Origin: Myxococcales bacterium
Lineage (GTDB): Bacteria > Myxococcota > Polyangia > Nannocystales > Nannocystaceae
Reading direction: 5' to 3'
DNA length: 64,000 bases
NCBI GenBank assembly: GCA_016793465.1
Contig: JAEUJW010000053.1
Location: 186,001-250,000, forward strand
Both the position numbers and the translations under genes were made by a program. Below are positions 8,908-17,224 of this stretch, piece by piece; position 1 is the stretch's first letter; each line of letters opens with the position of its first letter. A model generated the notes under the pieces. The model had not been told where the DNA came from. It saw only the letters and a program-made list of their open reading frames with translations, and searched no databases.

Positions 8908-10570
8908 CCCACGAGCGGAACACCAGGCCGCCCTCGCCGGCGTCGACCACGTAGCCCTGGCTGCCGAGCAGGTCCAGCAGCGCCGGGTTGCTCACGTTGG
9001 CCCCGGTCGGCAGCAGCTTCATGGCGCGGCCGATGTTCATGTGGAACACGAACAGCGGCTTGGCCTCGCCGCTCGGGATCAGGAGGTCGCTCGAGCGCTT
9101 CTGGGCGTCGGCGCCGACGGCGAGGGCGAGGCCGGCGTCGCGGCGCCCGGCCAGGAACATCTCGAACGGGATCGGCAGCGGCACCGGCAGCGCCGCCAGG
9201 TTGAGCCGCTCGCCCACGCCCTCCTGCTGGAGGTCGGGGATGAAGGTCAGCTCGCTCGGCGCGAGGCCCTTGATCGTCTTCAGCATGGCGAGCGGGTCGT
9301 CGACGCCGACGGTCGCGTAGCCCTTGATGTCGGTCGGGATGAAGCCGGTGAAGCTCGCGTGCTCGAGCGCGAACGCGAAGCCCTTGAGCTGGCGGACCGG
9401 CGCCGGCACGCCCGGCGCGCCCTGCACGATCTCCCGGGCCGCGTCGTTGAGGAACTTCAGGTCCGGGCACTTGTAGGGCGCCGCCTCGACGGCCATGGCC
9501 TGGACCTTGGCCAGCTCGATCGCCTTGCCGACGTCCACGCCCGAGCCCATGCCGAACATGACCTCCTTCGCGGTCGCCGCGTCGAGGCCGGGCACGCTGG
9601 TGCGCACCGCCGTCACGCCGCCGGCGAGGTCCGGGCGCAGCTCGGCCGCGAACCGGGTCTCGACGCCGGTCTCGTCGACGCGGGTGGTCCCGAAGACCAC
9701 GCGCGGCATCAGCCCGGCGAGCCCGCGGATCTCGTCGACGCACTCGGCCGGCGGCTTGACCCCCGAGAGCACGACCGCCGCCGTCTCGGCGTTGAGGCCC
9801 GACGAGGCCCCGACCATCGCGTCGACGATCACGCGGATGTCGACGAACCCGGCGCTGAACTTGCCGAGCCCGTGGGCCGCGACGACGTCCTTCAGCGCCG
9901 TGGTGTCGGCCAGCGACGCGGCCGGCCGCTCCTGGCCGAACAGCAGCGACAGCGTCTTGTCCTTGTGCGCCGTCGCGGCCACGCCGGCGACGAGGTCGTT
10001 GCCGACGAACGCGACCACGAACGTGCCCTTGTGATCGGCGGTGAACCAGTAGTCCTGCCCGTTGTGGTTGGCGACCGGGAACTGCACGCCGCTGGCCTGC
10101 TGGACGCGGTCGATCGTCGCCTTCAGGGCGGTCGCGTCGCGCATGCGCAGGCGCATCGCCGGCAGCAGCCCGAGCCCGTAGACGACGAAGCGGGTGTCGA
10201 ACTCGAAGCCGAGCGACTCGAGCCCCGCGAGCGACAGCTTGCCCTGCAGCTCGGCCGCCAGCGCGCGGAGCACCCTGGCCTCCGGGCGGTCGCTGTGGTC
10301 CTGCGCCAGCGCCCGGCTGAGCGCCGCCTCGGCCTCCTTCAGCAGCGGCTCGGCGCGCTTGACCAGCTTCTCGGCGAACGGCCGCGACGTGCCGGCCAGA
10401 CCCACCCACGCGTACGGCGTGTCCGCGGGCACCAGCCGCAGCAGGTCCTGGACCGCCGGATCGCCGACCGCCGCCTCGGCCGCGGCCTGCGGCGAGGGCG
10501 TGCAGCCACCCGCCGCCAGCGCGCCCGCCAGCACCGCCGAACTCAACGCACGCAGGATCCGTCTCGCCAT
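8891..10570 (-). CDS. Large lipoprotein of unknown function
   Basis: 559 residues with a lipoprotein signal peptide (hydrophobic 8-20, Cys at residue 23 in AAGGC), so probably anchored in the outer membrane. The start ATG at 10570 follows a GGAGG ribosome binding site. The mature part opens with VPADTPYAWVG and contains repeated beta-alpha units such as FVVYGLGLLPAMRLRMRD, FVVAFVGNDLVAGVA and VVFGTTRVDETGVETRFAA. The layout loosely recalls DUF3352-type proteins, but I cannot confirm membership. No catalytic motif is seen. Its stop overlaps the convergent glycosylase gene. Confidence 0.75.
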   Translation of the reverse strand: MARRILRALSSAVLAGALAAGGCTPSPQAAAEAAVGDPAVQDLLRLVPADTPYAWVGLAGTSRPFAEKLVKRAEPLLKEAEAALSRALAQDHSDRPEARVLRALAAELQGKLSLAGLESLGFEFDTRFVVYGLGLLPAMRLRMRDATALKATIDRVQQASGVQFPVANHNGQDYWFTADHKGTFVVAFVGNDLVAGVAATAHKDKTLSLLFGQERPAASLADTTALKDVVAAHGLGKFSAGFVDIRVIVDAMVGASSGLNAETAAVVLSGVKPPAECVDEIRGLAGLMPRVVFGTTRVDETGVETRFAAELRPDLAGGVTAVRTSVPGLDAATAKEVMFGMGSGVDVGKAIELAKVQAMAVEAAPYKCPDLKFLNDAAREIVQGAPGVPAPVRQLKGFAFALEHASFTGFIPTDIKGYATVGVDDPLAMLKTIKGLAPSELTFIPDLQQEGVGERLNLAALPVPLPIPFEMFLAGRRDAGLALAVGADAQKRSSDLLIPSGEAKPLFVFHMNIGRAMKLLPTGANVSNPALLDLLGSQGYVVDAGEGGLVFRSWVNFPE

Positions 10571-10710
10571 CGCTTCGCCTCCGGGCGGACTAGCCTGACG
10601 GACTCCCCGCGCGCGCGCAATGCTCCCCCGCACGTCCGTCGCCCGTGCGGGCCGGGCCGCGGAGCCGCCGACGCGCACGACCTGTCCCTCGAGGCAGATC
10701 GTCCCTCGCG

Positions 10711-11910
10711 TCAGCCCGGCCGCAGCTCGGCGGCCAGCAGCCCCAGCACCCACTGCGCCGCCGGGTGGGGGTCGTCGCAGGCGGCGGCGATCCGCGAGCG
10801 CGTCCGCGGCAGCGTGCCGGTCCGCTCGGCCGCCGCGCGGGCCAGGTCGAAGGCCGCGTACACCTCGTCGCCGGTGACCTCGACCCCGTGCCCGCCGCAG
10901 GTCCAGCGCAGAGCCGCGACCGCGACCTCGCGCGCGAACTCCGGGTCCGCGTCGAGCCGCACGAGGCCCGCCCGCAGCAGCGTCCGCGGGTCGCACGGCG
11001 ACGTCTCGGCGATCTCGACCGCCAGCGCGAAGAACCGCAGCGCGCACGCGGTCGCGAACCACCGCCCCTCCTGGCCCGGGCTGGCCGCCAGCAGGTCGCC
11101 GAGCAGCCGGCTGTCCGCGACCTCGGGGTAGGCCCGGCGCAGCGCCTCGAAGGTCAGGCGGCAGTTCTGCCGCGCGTGGGCCGCGAACGCGAACTGCGCG
11201 TAGGCCTGCTCGGCGCGCCCGGCCGCCCGCAGCACCTGCTCACACACGCGGGCGATGTCCCGCGCGTGGCGGTGGCCGAGCGGGTTCGAGGCCCGCGCGT
11301 AGGCCAGCGCCGCGTCGACCTCGCCGCCGGCCGCCAGCGCCCGCACGCCGAACTGCCGCTCCGGCCAGACCTCGACCGGGCGCGCGCCGAGCAGCTCGAG
11401 CGCCGCCGCGTGCTGCCCGGCCGCGACCTGGCTCGAGAGACAGGCGATGCTCGCCGCGCTGGCCAGCCCCTCGCGCGCGGCCGGCAGCAGGCGCACGGCC
11501 CACGCGGCCGCCCGCGCCGGTCCGCCGCACAGCGCGCCCCAGTGCTCGGCCAGCCGGCGCACGTGCCCGGCCTCGTCGGCCGTCAGCGCGGCGAAGGCCC
11601 GCCCGAGCCAGGCGTCGCGCGTCGCCTCGTCGGCCGGCGCCGCGGCGATCAGCGGCGCGACGAGGTCGATCGTCCGCGTCGTCGCCCCCGCCAGCGTGCC
11701 GACCGGATCCTCGATCGCGTCGACCGCCGGCCCCAGCAGTTCACACAGCAGCAGCGAGCCCGCGCCCGCGCCCAGCGGATCGCGGCGGCTCGCCCGCCGC
11801 AGCTCGCCGGCCGCCCGCGCCAGCACGGCCGCCATCGATCCGGGCGTCGCCGGCGGGTCGGACGCGCCGACGAGGCGCTGCGGGAAGGTCCATGCTCGCG
11901 GTCCGGCCAC
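10711..11910 (-). CDS. Hypothetical alpha-helical protein
   Basis: About 399 residues, Ala- and Leu-rich, predicted all-helical with repeat-like pairs of helices (for example GHVRRLAEHWGALCGGP and REGLASAASIACLSSQ), suggesting a TPR- or HEAT-like solenoid; no family recognised. The frame is open up to 11961. I prefer the GTG at 11910 because TAGAAG (minus-strand reading, 11916-11921) sits 5 nt upstream, in line with other starts here. An internal ATG at 11835 is an alternative. It is divergent from the 12008 gene across about 100 bp. Confidence 0.6.
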   Translation of the reverse strand: MAGPRAWTFPQRLVGASDPPATPGSMAAVLARAAGELRRASRRDPLGAGAGSLLLCELLGPAVDAIEDPVGTLAGATTRTIDLVAPLIAAAPADEATRDAWLGRAFAALTADEAGHVRRLAEHWGALCGGPARAAAWAVRLLPAAREGLASAASIACLSSQVAAGQHAAALELLGARPVEVWPERQFGVRALAAGGEVDAALAYARASNPLGHRHARDIARVCEQVLRAAGRAEQAYAQFAFAAHARQNCRLTFEALRRAYPEVADSRLLGDLLAASPGQEGRWFATACALRFFALAVEIAETSPCDPRTLLRAGLVRLDADPEFAREVAVAALRWTCGGHGVEVTGDEVYAAFDLARAAAERTGTLPRTRSRIAAACDDPHPAAQWVLGLLAAELRPG

Positions 11911-11971
11911 GCTCCCTTCTACCACGCCCGCCCGAATTCGCGCCTCGCCCGATCGCCGCAAATTCCCGCGG

Positions 11972-11999
11972 TTGACAGCCCCGGGCGGCCCGATACCCT
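11972..11999 (+). promoter_or_regulatory. Sigma-70-type promoter of the 12008 gene
   Basis: TTGACA (11972-11977), 16-bp spacer, TACCCT (11994-11999). The hexamer ends 8 nt before the ATG, so the transcript should be leaderless. It is one of the best consensus promoters in the window. Confidence 0.7.
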
Positions 12000-12007
12000 G
12001 CGCGCCG

Positions 12008-12430
12008 ATGTCCGAGGCCTACGCCAGCACCGCCGAGATCGACGCGATCCTGACGGCCTTCAACAGCGCCGAGATCCCGCCCGAGGCCTTCGACCACCGC
12101 CGCCACCTGACCGTCGCCGCCGACATCGTGCACGCCTGCGCCGACTTCGCGATCGCCCTGACCACCATCCGCGCCGGCATCCTCCGCTATAACGCGGCCC
12201 GCGGCGTCGCCACCACCGAGGCCGCCGGCTACCACGAGACCGTCACCCGCTTCTGGACGCGCAAGCTCGTCGACCTGCTGCGCGACGGCGAGGACCGCCT
12301 CGCCTTCGTCAACCGCGCGCTCGCCGAGCTCGGCGACGGCGGCCTGGTGTTCACCCACTACGACCGGGACACGCTGATGTCGCCGGCGGCCCGCGCCGCG
12401 TTCGTGGCCCCCGACCGGCGCCCGCTGTGA
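12008..12430 (+). CDS. Small His-motif protein of unknown function
   Basis: 140-residue cytoplasmic helical protein. It carries FDHRRHLTVAADIV near residue 26 and AAGYHETVTRFWTRKL near 75. The pairing H..H with a later YHET(V/I)T resembles a small bacterial family in which the histidines could bind metal, but I know of no assigned function. The ATG follows a strong TTGACA/TACCCT promoter with only 8 nt between, implying leaderless expression. The stop abuts the convergent phosphatidyltransferase-like gene with no spacer (TGATCA shared across the two stops). Confidence 0.75.
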   Translation: MSEAYASTAEIDAILTAFNSAEIPPEAFDHRRHLTVAADIVHACADFAIALTTIRAGILRYNAARGVATTEAAGYHETVTRFWTRKLVDLLRDGEDRLAFVNRALAELGDGGLVFTHYDRDTLMSPAARAAFVAPDRRPL

Positions 12431-13393
12431 TCACCCGCGGTCGTGGCGCGCGACCTCGGCGAGGATGCGCTCGCCCCGTCGCCACGCCAGCACCGCCAGC
12501 GCCGCCCACAGGTTGAGCGCCCCGACCACCGCGACGAGCGCGACGTAGAACGGCAGGCGCACGTCGAACACCGCCAGCGCGGTCGCCACGTACACCAGCG
12601 CCATGTGCGTGCCGAGCCCGAGCAGGCTGACCATGCGCATGGGCCCGACGAGCAGCTGGCGCGCGACCCTCGGGTCGACGTCCGGCCGCGGCGAGCCCGG
12701 CACCACGCCGACCAGCGCCCGCGAGATGTTGGTGTACGTCAGCTCGTAGAAGCCCTGGGCGAAGCGGAAGAACCCCTCGACGACGCGCGCCCACAGCCCC
12801 AGCGGCGGCGGCGACGAGCCCTCCGGCGCCTCGGCCACCGCCCGCGGCGGCGGCGGCGGGCGCGTCAGCACCGCGAAGCGCAGCTTCAGGTGGTCGTGCA
12901 GGCCGGTGTGCACGAGCACGCTGAGCACGATCGCCAGCGCCGCCGGCACCGCCCACGCGCCCCACGCGGCCGGCGCGGTGCGCAGCGACATGGCCAGCCA
13001 GAACGACACGCCGACCGCGAAGTCGATCATGCCGTCGAGCAGCGCCCGCCGCCCGCTGGAGCGCCCGGTCAGGCGCGCGAGCAGCTCGCCGCCGCAGTCG
13101 AGCAGGTAGGCGACGAACAGCAGCAGCGCCGCCAGCAGCCACAGCGGCGACGAGTCCGGCGCGGCGAGGGCGACGACCGCCGCCAGCACCCCGAGCGCCC
13201 CGCCGCCGAGCGTGTACTGCGTCGGCGACGGCCGCCAGCGCGCGTGCTCCCACGGCCGCAGCAGCAGCCAGTAGGCCAGCGGGCGGTGCCAGTGCACGTC
13301 GACCAGCTCCTCGGTCGCCGTGTCCTGCTGCGCCCGCGCGTGCGACCAGCCGCGATCGGGTGGGGTCGCGCGCGCAGCGTCGTCGTCGGCCAT
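12431..13393 (-). CDS. CDP-alcohol phosphatidyltransferase homologue with degenerate active site
   Basis: 320-residue integral membrane protein, paralogous to the gene at 25033: same order, WHRPLAYWLL, multiple helices, a Pro-rich central loop (RPPPPPRAVAEAPE) and GPMRMVSLLGLGTHM. The family motif D-x2-D-G-x2-A-R-x8-G-x3-D-x3-D is altered. Asp99, Arg107, Asp120 and Asp124 remain, but the second Asp is Gly102, the next Gly is Glu103 and the middle Gly is Arg116. Loss of a metal-binding aspartate suggests no normal transferase activity. It could be a pseudoenzyme or regulatory partner; the intact reading frame argues against a dead gene. TTGACA lies upstream on the minus strand at 13425-13430. 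Confidence 0.85.
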   Translation of the reverse strand: MADDDAARATPPDRGWSHARAQQDTATEELVDVHWHRPLAYWLLLRPWEHARWRPSPTQYTLGGGALGVLAAVVALAAPDSSPLWLLAALLLFVAYLLDCGGELLARLTGRSSGRRALLDGMIDFAVGVSFWLAMSLRTAPAAWGAWAVPAALAIVLSVLVHTGLHDHLKLRFAVLTRPPPPPRAVAEAPEGSSPPPLGLWARVVEGFFRFAQGFYELTYTNISRALVGVVPGSPRPDVDPRVARQLLVGPMRMVSLLGLGTHMALVYVATALAVFDVRLPFYVALVAVVGALNLWAALAVLAWRRGERILAEVARHDRG

Positions 13394-13455
13394 CGGGCGC
13401 TAAGCTCCCAGGCCGCGTCTACCCTGTCAAGGCCGCCGCCCGCGCTGCTTTGGCG

Positions 13456-14601
13456 TCAGAAGCGGAACTGCAGCCCGCCGGTCCACCCGTGGAACTGCGT
13501 GCGCTGGACGACCGGCGTGACGCGGTGCTCCTGGATGGCCTTCTCGAAGGCGGTGCGGCGCTGGATGCCCTTGGAGATCATCGGGATGCCGCCGCCCATG
13601 GCCCCGCCGCCGACGAACAGCATCGGCAGGTGGAGGTACACGCAGCTCGGGCAGATGGCGACGAACGCGATCCCGGTGATGAACACCGGCACGCCGAGCG
13701 CCGTGAGCACGCTGCCGCCGGCGATCAGCCCGCCGCCGGTCTGGCTGGGGATCGGCGGCGGCACGTAGGCCCGCAGCGACGACACGCCGCTCTTCGGGAT
13801 CACCAGGATCCGCCCGTCCTCGCCGTCGATGAAGGTGAAGGTCTCGGCCTGCACCGCGCCCACGCGCCCGCGCATGATCCGCCCGCCCTTCAGCTCGAGC
13901 ACGACCACGAAGCCGTCGATGCCCTCCCACGCCGCCTCGGCCAGCGCCCGCGTGTCGAGGATCTTCGGCGGCGGCGGCCTGGCGGTCTCGCTCGTCGGCG
14001 GCGTCGTCGTCGGCGGCGTCGGCGGCGTGGTCGCGGGCGGGCTGTCGGGCGGCAGCTCGGGCGTCGTCGGCGAGGGCCGCGTCTCGCTCGCCGGCGCCGC
14101 GCTCGCGGCCCGCGTCGGAGCAGGCGCCGGCGCGCTCGCCGGCGCCGCGCTCGCGGCCCGCGTCGGAGCAGGCGCCGGCGTGCTCGCGGCGGCGGGCGGC
14201 CTGGCGGCCGCGGGCGCGTCGGCCAGCGCGTCGGTCGAGACCGTCAGGGTCAGCGCGAGGCAGCCGGCGAACACCTGGGCCGCGCGCCGCGGGCCCGCGT
14301 GGCGCGTCGCGGCCGGCCGCGGCGCGACCTCGGCGAAGTACCCGAACGTCGTCGGCCGCACGCTCCAGCTCTCGAGGTCCGGCGCACCGGCGTCGCCCGG
14401 CGTCGGGATCGCGAACTCGTGCTGCTGCAAGAACACCACGATCGGCCCGTCCGGGTCGTGCGGGCGCGCGCCCGGCAGCACCCCGCACTCGTCCTCGACG
14501 CGCGCGGCGGCGGGCCCGGCGAACGCCGCGAGCGGCGGCTCGTGCGGCTCGATCGCCGCGTCGCGGAAGCGCAGGTGGAGAGCGTCGGGCTCGGTCACCA
14601 T
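13456..14601 (-). CDS. Membrane protein with Pro/Ala-rich region, unknown function
   Basis: 381 residues from the ATG at 14601, 14 nt after the sulfotransferase stop. Residues 1-105 are hydrophilic. A signal-peptide-like stretch follows (AAQVFAGCLALTLTVSTDALADA is split by its cleavage-like ADA), then a Pro/Ala/Thr-rich tract, a small beta domain (GRIMRGRVGAVQAETFTFID, IPKSGVSSLRAYVPPP) and two C-terminal hydrophobic segments (LIAGGSVLTALGVPVFITG and LPMLFVGGGAMGGG). The internal signal-like segment is odd: either the protein is anchored mid-chain, or the true start is further inside. The linker includes an exact 48-bp duplication. No function recognised. Confidence 0.65.
   Translation of the reverse strand: MVTEPDALHLRFRDAAIEPHEPPLAAFAGPAAARVEDECGVLPGARPHDPDGPIVVFLQQHEFAIPTPGDAGAPDLESWSVRPTTFGYFAEVAPRPAATRHAGPRRAAQVFAGCLALTLTVSTDALADAPAAARPPAAASTPAPAPTRAASAAPASAPAPAPTRAASAAPASETRPSPTTPELPPDSPPATTPPTPPTTTPPTSETARPPPPKILDTRALAEAAWEGIDGFVVVLELKGGRIMRGRVGAVQAETFTFIDGEDGRILVIPKSGVSSLRAYVPPPIPSQTGGGLIAGGSVLTALGVPVFITGIAFVAICPSCVYLHLPMLFVGGGAMGGGIPMISKGIQRRTAFEKAIQEHRVTPVVQRTQFHGWTGGLQFRF
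14086..14181. repeat. Exact 48-bp tandem duplication
   Basis: Two adjacent 48-bp copies (14086-14133 and 14134-14181) differ only at the last base. Each encodes 16 residues of Pro/Ala/Thr/Arg linker within the minus-strand membrane protein gene. The near identity implies a recent duplication; the unit length keeps frame. Confidence 0.9.
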
Positions 14602-14614
14602 CGCCGGGAGCGTA

Positions 14615-15397
14615 TCACCGTCGTTTAAAAATGTCGGCAACCGCCTCGGCCTCGACGGCGGCCTGGTGCTCGCGGACCTGCGGGCGGAGCTCCCGGTCGA
14701 CCGCGTTGAGCCGCTCGATGAAGCTCGCCGACAGCGGCCGCCCGGCGTCGATGACGGCGTACAGCTCGTCGAAGACCTCGAGGTGGCGGGCGTCGACGCC
14801 GTCGGCGAGCGCCGCGTCGGGCTCGCGGATCGGCCCCTGGCGCTGCTCCGGGCGGACCACGCGGGCGGCCGCCTCCGGGTCGCCGCGGCCGATCCAGGCC
14901 AGCACCTCGGCCGCCACCCGCGCGGGGTCGGCGAGCAAGCTGTCGTACGACAGCACGTGCGCCGGATAGCCGCGGATCGCCAGGTCGCGGATCAGCGCGA
15001 AGTTGTTGCACCACCACTCGAGCGCCGGCGGCAGCGCGGCCGGGTCGACCCCGAGCCGCCGCATCGACGCCACGTACTCGCGCCAGCCGCGGACCGTGGC
15101 GATCACGCGGTCGAGGAACGCCACGTCGCTGCGCACCAGCCCGGGCACGAAGATCTTGACCGCCAGCTCGCGCGTGCACTGCGGCGCCAGGTAGGCCCCG
15201 GTCAGCGGGTGCGGGTTGGTGCGGTAGTTGACGCCGATCATCAGCTCGGACTCGAAGAACCCGTCCGGGTTGGCGTCGCGCAGCAGCTCGCCCCAGCCGC
15301 CCGGGAAGCGCTCGCCGAGGTGCGGCAGCCCGGCCGCGATCAGCAGGTGCATCCACATCGAGGTGCCCGAGCGCTTGGTGCCGGTGACGACGATCAT
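14615..15397 (-). CDS. Sulfotransferase family protein
   Basis: 260 residues, PAPS-dependent sulfotransferase fold. The 5'-phosphosulfate loop is VTGTKRSGTSMWMHLL at residues 3-18. A later VLSYDSLLADPARV matches the conserved 3'-phosphate region with its Asp/Ser. There is no signal peptide. Similar bacterial proteins modify sugars or small lipids, but the acceptor is unknown. It lies 33 bp after the heme/propeller lipoprotein gene and 13 bp before the next gene, all on the minus strand, so probably one transcript from 18159. The final codons (IFKRR) are unusually AT-rich. Confidence 0.85.
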   Translation of the reverse strand: MIVVTGTKRSGTSMWMHLLIAAGLPHLGERFPGGWGELLRDANPDGFFESELMIGVNYRTNPHPLTGAYLAPQCTRELAVKIFVPGLVRSDVAFLDRVIATVRGWREYVASMRRLGVDPAALPPALEWWCNNFALIRDLAIRGYPAHVLSYDSLLADPARVAAEVLAWIGRGDPEAAARVVRPEQRQGPIREPDAALADGVDARHLEVFDELYAVIDAGRPLSASFIERLNAVDRELRPQVREHQAAVEAEAVADIFKRR

Positions 15398-15430
15398 CCC
15401 GCGTGCCTCCCTGGCGCTGCCGCCCGCGCG

Positions 15431-17224
15431 CTACAGCGTGCGCAGGTAGGCGGCGATCGCCGCCACGTCCTCGGCCGGCGCGTCGCGCTCGCGGGTCGTC
15501 GCGATCATGTCGCGGATCGCCGCCTCGAGCGTGGGCGCGCGCCCGTCGTGCATGAACGGCGGGTGCAGCGAGATGCGGCGCAGCGTCGGCACCTGCTTGG
15601 CCACCCCGGCGATCGTCTCGGTCCGGCTGCCGCCGAGCCCCGGCCCGTCGTGGCACTTGCCGCAGGCGTAGTCGGCGAACAGCCGCTCGCCGGCGGCCAC
15701 CAGCGCGGCGTCCTCGTCGCCGACCACCGCCGGCCGCTCCTGCGCGAAGATCCAGCGGGTGAACGACTCGCCGCGCTCCGGCGACTGGCGCTTGCCGCCC
15801 ATGCGGTGCGCGAGCACCTCGGCCATCAGCACGTCGAAGTCCTGCATGTCGCCGTCCCAGTGGTACGGCGCGGTGTCGGCGAGGCCGACGTCGATCGGCT
15901 GGGTGCGGCGCGGGCCGAAGCCCTCGAACTTCCACACGTGCCCGTCATCGGTGCCCTCCGGGTGGCACGACGCGCAGCTGAGGCCCGAGTCGGTCGCGCG
16001 GTGGAAGATCTCGTGGCCGGTGTCGAAGCGCGACTCGCCGCCGAGCTCGATGACCTCACGACCGTCGGCGTCGCTCACGATCAGGCGCGCGGGCTGGCGG
16101 CTCTGCACGACCAGGCGCCCGCTCGACGTGTAGGCCACCGCGGTGGCCTGGCCGAAGTCCGCGAGCTCGCCCTCGCTCGGCATGTCGGGGCAGCCGGGCT
16201 CGATGCGGCTGTCGACGCGCACCGGGGGCCGCACCGCCGCGCTCGGCTCGCCGACGTCGACCTCGACGCGGCCGAGGCCGGTCTGGCGGCGCTCGGCCGG
16301 CACGACCACGTCCTCCGGCCGGACCACCCCGGGCACCGCCATCGCCATGGTCAGGCCGTCGGGCGCGAACGCGGCGTCGACCGTCAGGTTCGAGCCGAAC
16401 AGCGGCACCGTGTGCACGCCGTTGGCCGTGATCGTCGTGATCGCGGTGTTGACGATGCCCATGCCGCACGAGCCGCCGCCGCCGTAGGGCGAGCCGCCCT
16501 CGGGGATGTCCTCCGAGTCGGGGTTGACCGGCACCGGCCGCTTGCTGGCGACCTGATGCAGCATGGCGATGCCGCCGTCGATCGGCCAGGTCCGCCAGGC
16601 CACGCGGGCGGCGGCGTCGTCCGCGTCGGGGATCGTGATGCGCGGCGCGCCGTCGAGGCCGACGACCTGCGCCGAGCGGAACAGCGACACCTTGACCTCG
16701 CCGTCGACGAGCAGCACGTCGTGCAGGTCGGGCTCGAGCTCGTGGCGCTCCAGCAGCTCGCCCGCCTCGCTGAGGTGCAGCAGCGAGCCGCCCGCGCAGG
16801 CCAGGTACAGCGAGCGATCGGCGGCCTTGAACGCCAGCCCGCGCGGCTCGGGGCACAACTTGTGGCGGGCGGTCACGCTGCCGGCCTCGACGTCGAGGGT
16901 CGCGAACCCGCCGGCCCCGCGCAGCACCACGTGCACGCGCTCGTCGCCGCCGACGACCACGCGGTGCGGGCGATCGCCGGCCTGCAGGGCGATGGTGTGG
17001 CGGACCTCGGCGGCGTCGAGGTCGACGACGTACACCACGTCGCGGTCGGGGTCGGCGGCGATCGCCGTGCCGTCGTCGAGCAGCGTCAGCGTGCCGCCGA
17101 GGATCGGCGGCGGCCTCACCGACGACTCGACGACCGGCGCCTCGTCCAGCGGATCGAGGTCGATGGCGTCCTGACAGCCGGCCAGCGCCAGCGAAGACAA
17201 CGCGAACATACGCAGATAAGTCAT
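15431..17224 (-). CDS. Lipoprotein with beta-propeller and two c-type heme sites (MauG/CcpA-like)
   Basis: 597 residues; lipobox LALAGC (Cys17) places it in the envelope. The first ~390 residues have YVVDLDAAEVRHTIALQ-style repeats of a YncE-like propeller. The C-terminal part has two heme-binding CxxCH motifs, CASCH near 416 and CGKCH near 521, and HPPFMHDGRAPTLE, a hallmark of diheme peroxidase/MauG proteins. A periplasmic redox or peroxidase role is likely; the partner is unknown. Its start overlaps the stop of the upstream barrel-like protein gene (ATGA), indicating translational coupling. Confidence 0.87.
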   Translation of the reverse strand: MTYLRMFALSSLALAGCQDAIDLDPLDEAPVVESSVRPPPILGGTLTLLDDGTAIAADPDRDVVYVVDLDAAEVRHTIALQAGDRPHRVVVGGDERVHVVLRGAGGFATLDVEAGSVTARHKLCPEPRGLAFKAADRSLYLACAGGSLLHLSEAGELLERHELEPDLHDVLLVDGEVKVSLFRSAQVVGLDGAPRITIPDADDAAARVAWRTWPIDGGIAMLHQVASKRPVPVNPDSEDIPEGGSPYGGGGSCGMGIVNTAITTITANGVHTVPLFGSNLTVDAAFAPDGLTMAMAVPGVVRPEDVVVPAERRQTGLGRVEVDVGEPSAAVRPPVRVDSRIEPGCPDMPSEGELADFGQATAVAYTSSGRLVVQSRQPARLIVSDADGREVIELGGESRFDTGHEIFHRATDSGLSCASCHPEGTDDGHVWKFEGFGPRRTQPIDVGLADTAPYHWDGDMQDFDVLMAEVLAHRMGGKRQSPERGESFTRWIFAQERPAVVGDEDAALVAAGERLFADYACGKCHDGPGLGGSRTETIAGVAKQVPTLRRISLHPPFMHDGRAPTLEAAIRDMIATTRERDAPAEDVAAIAAYLRTL

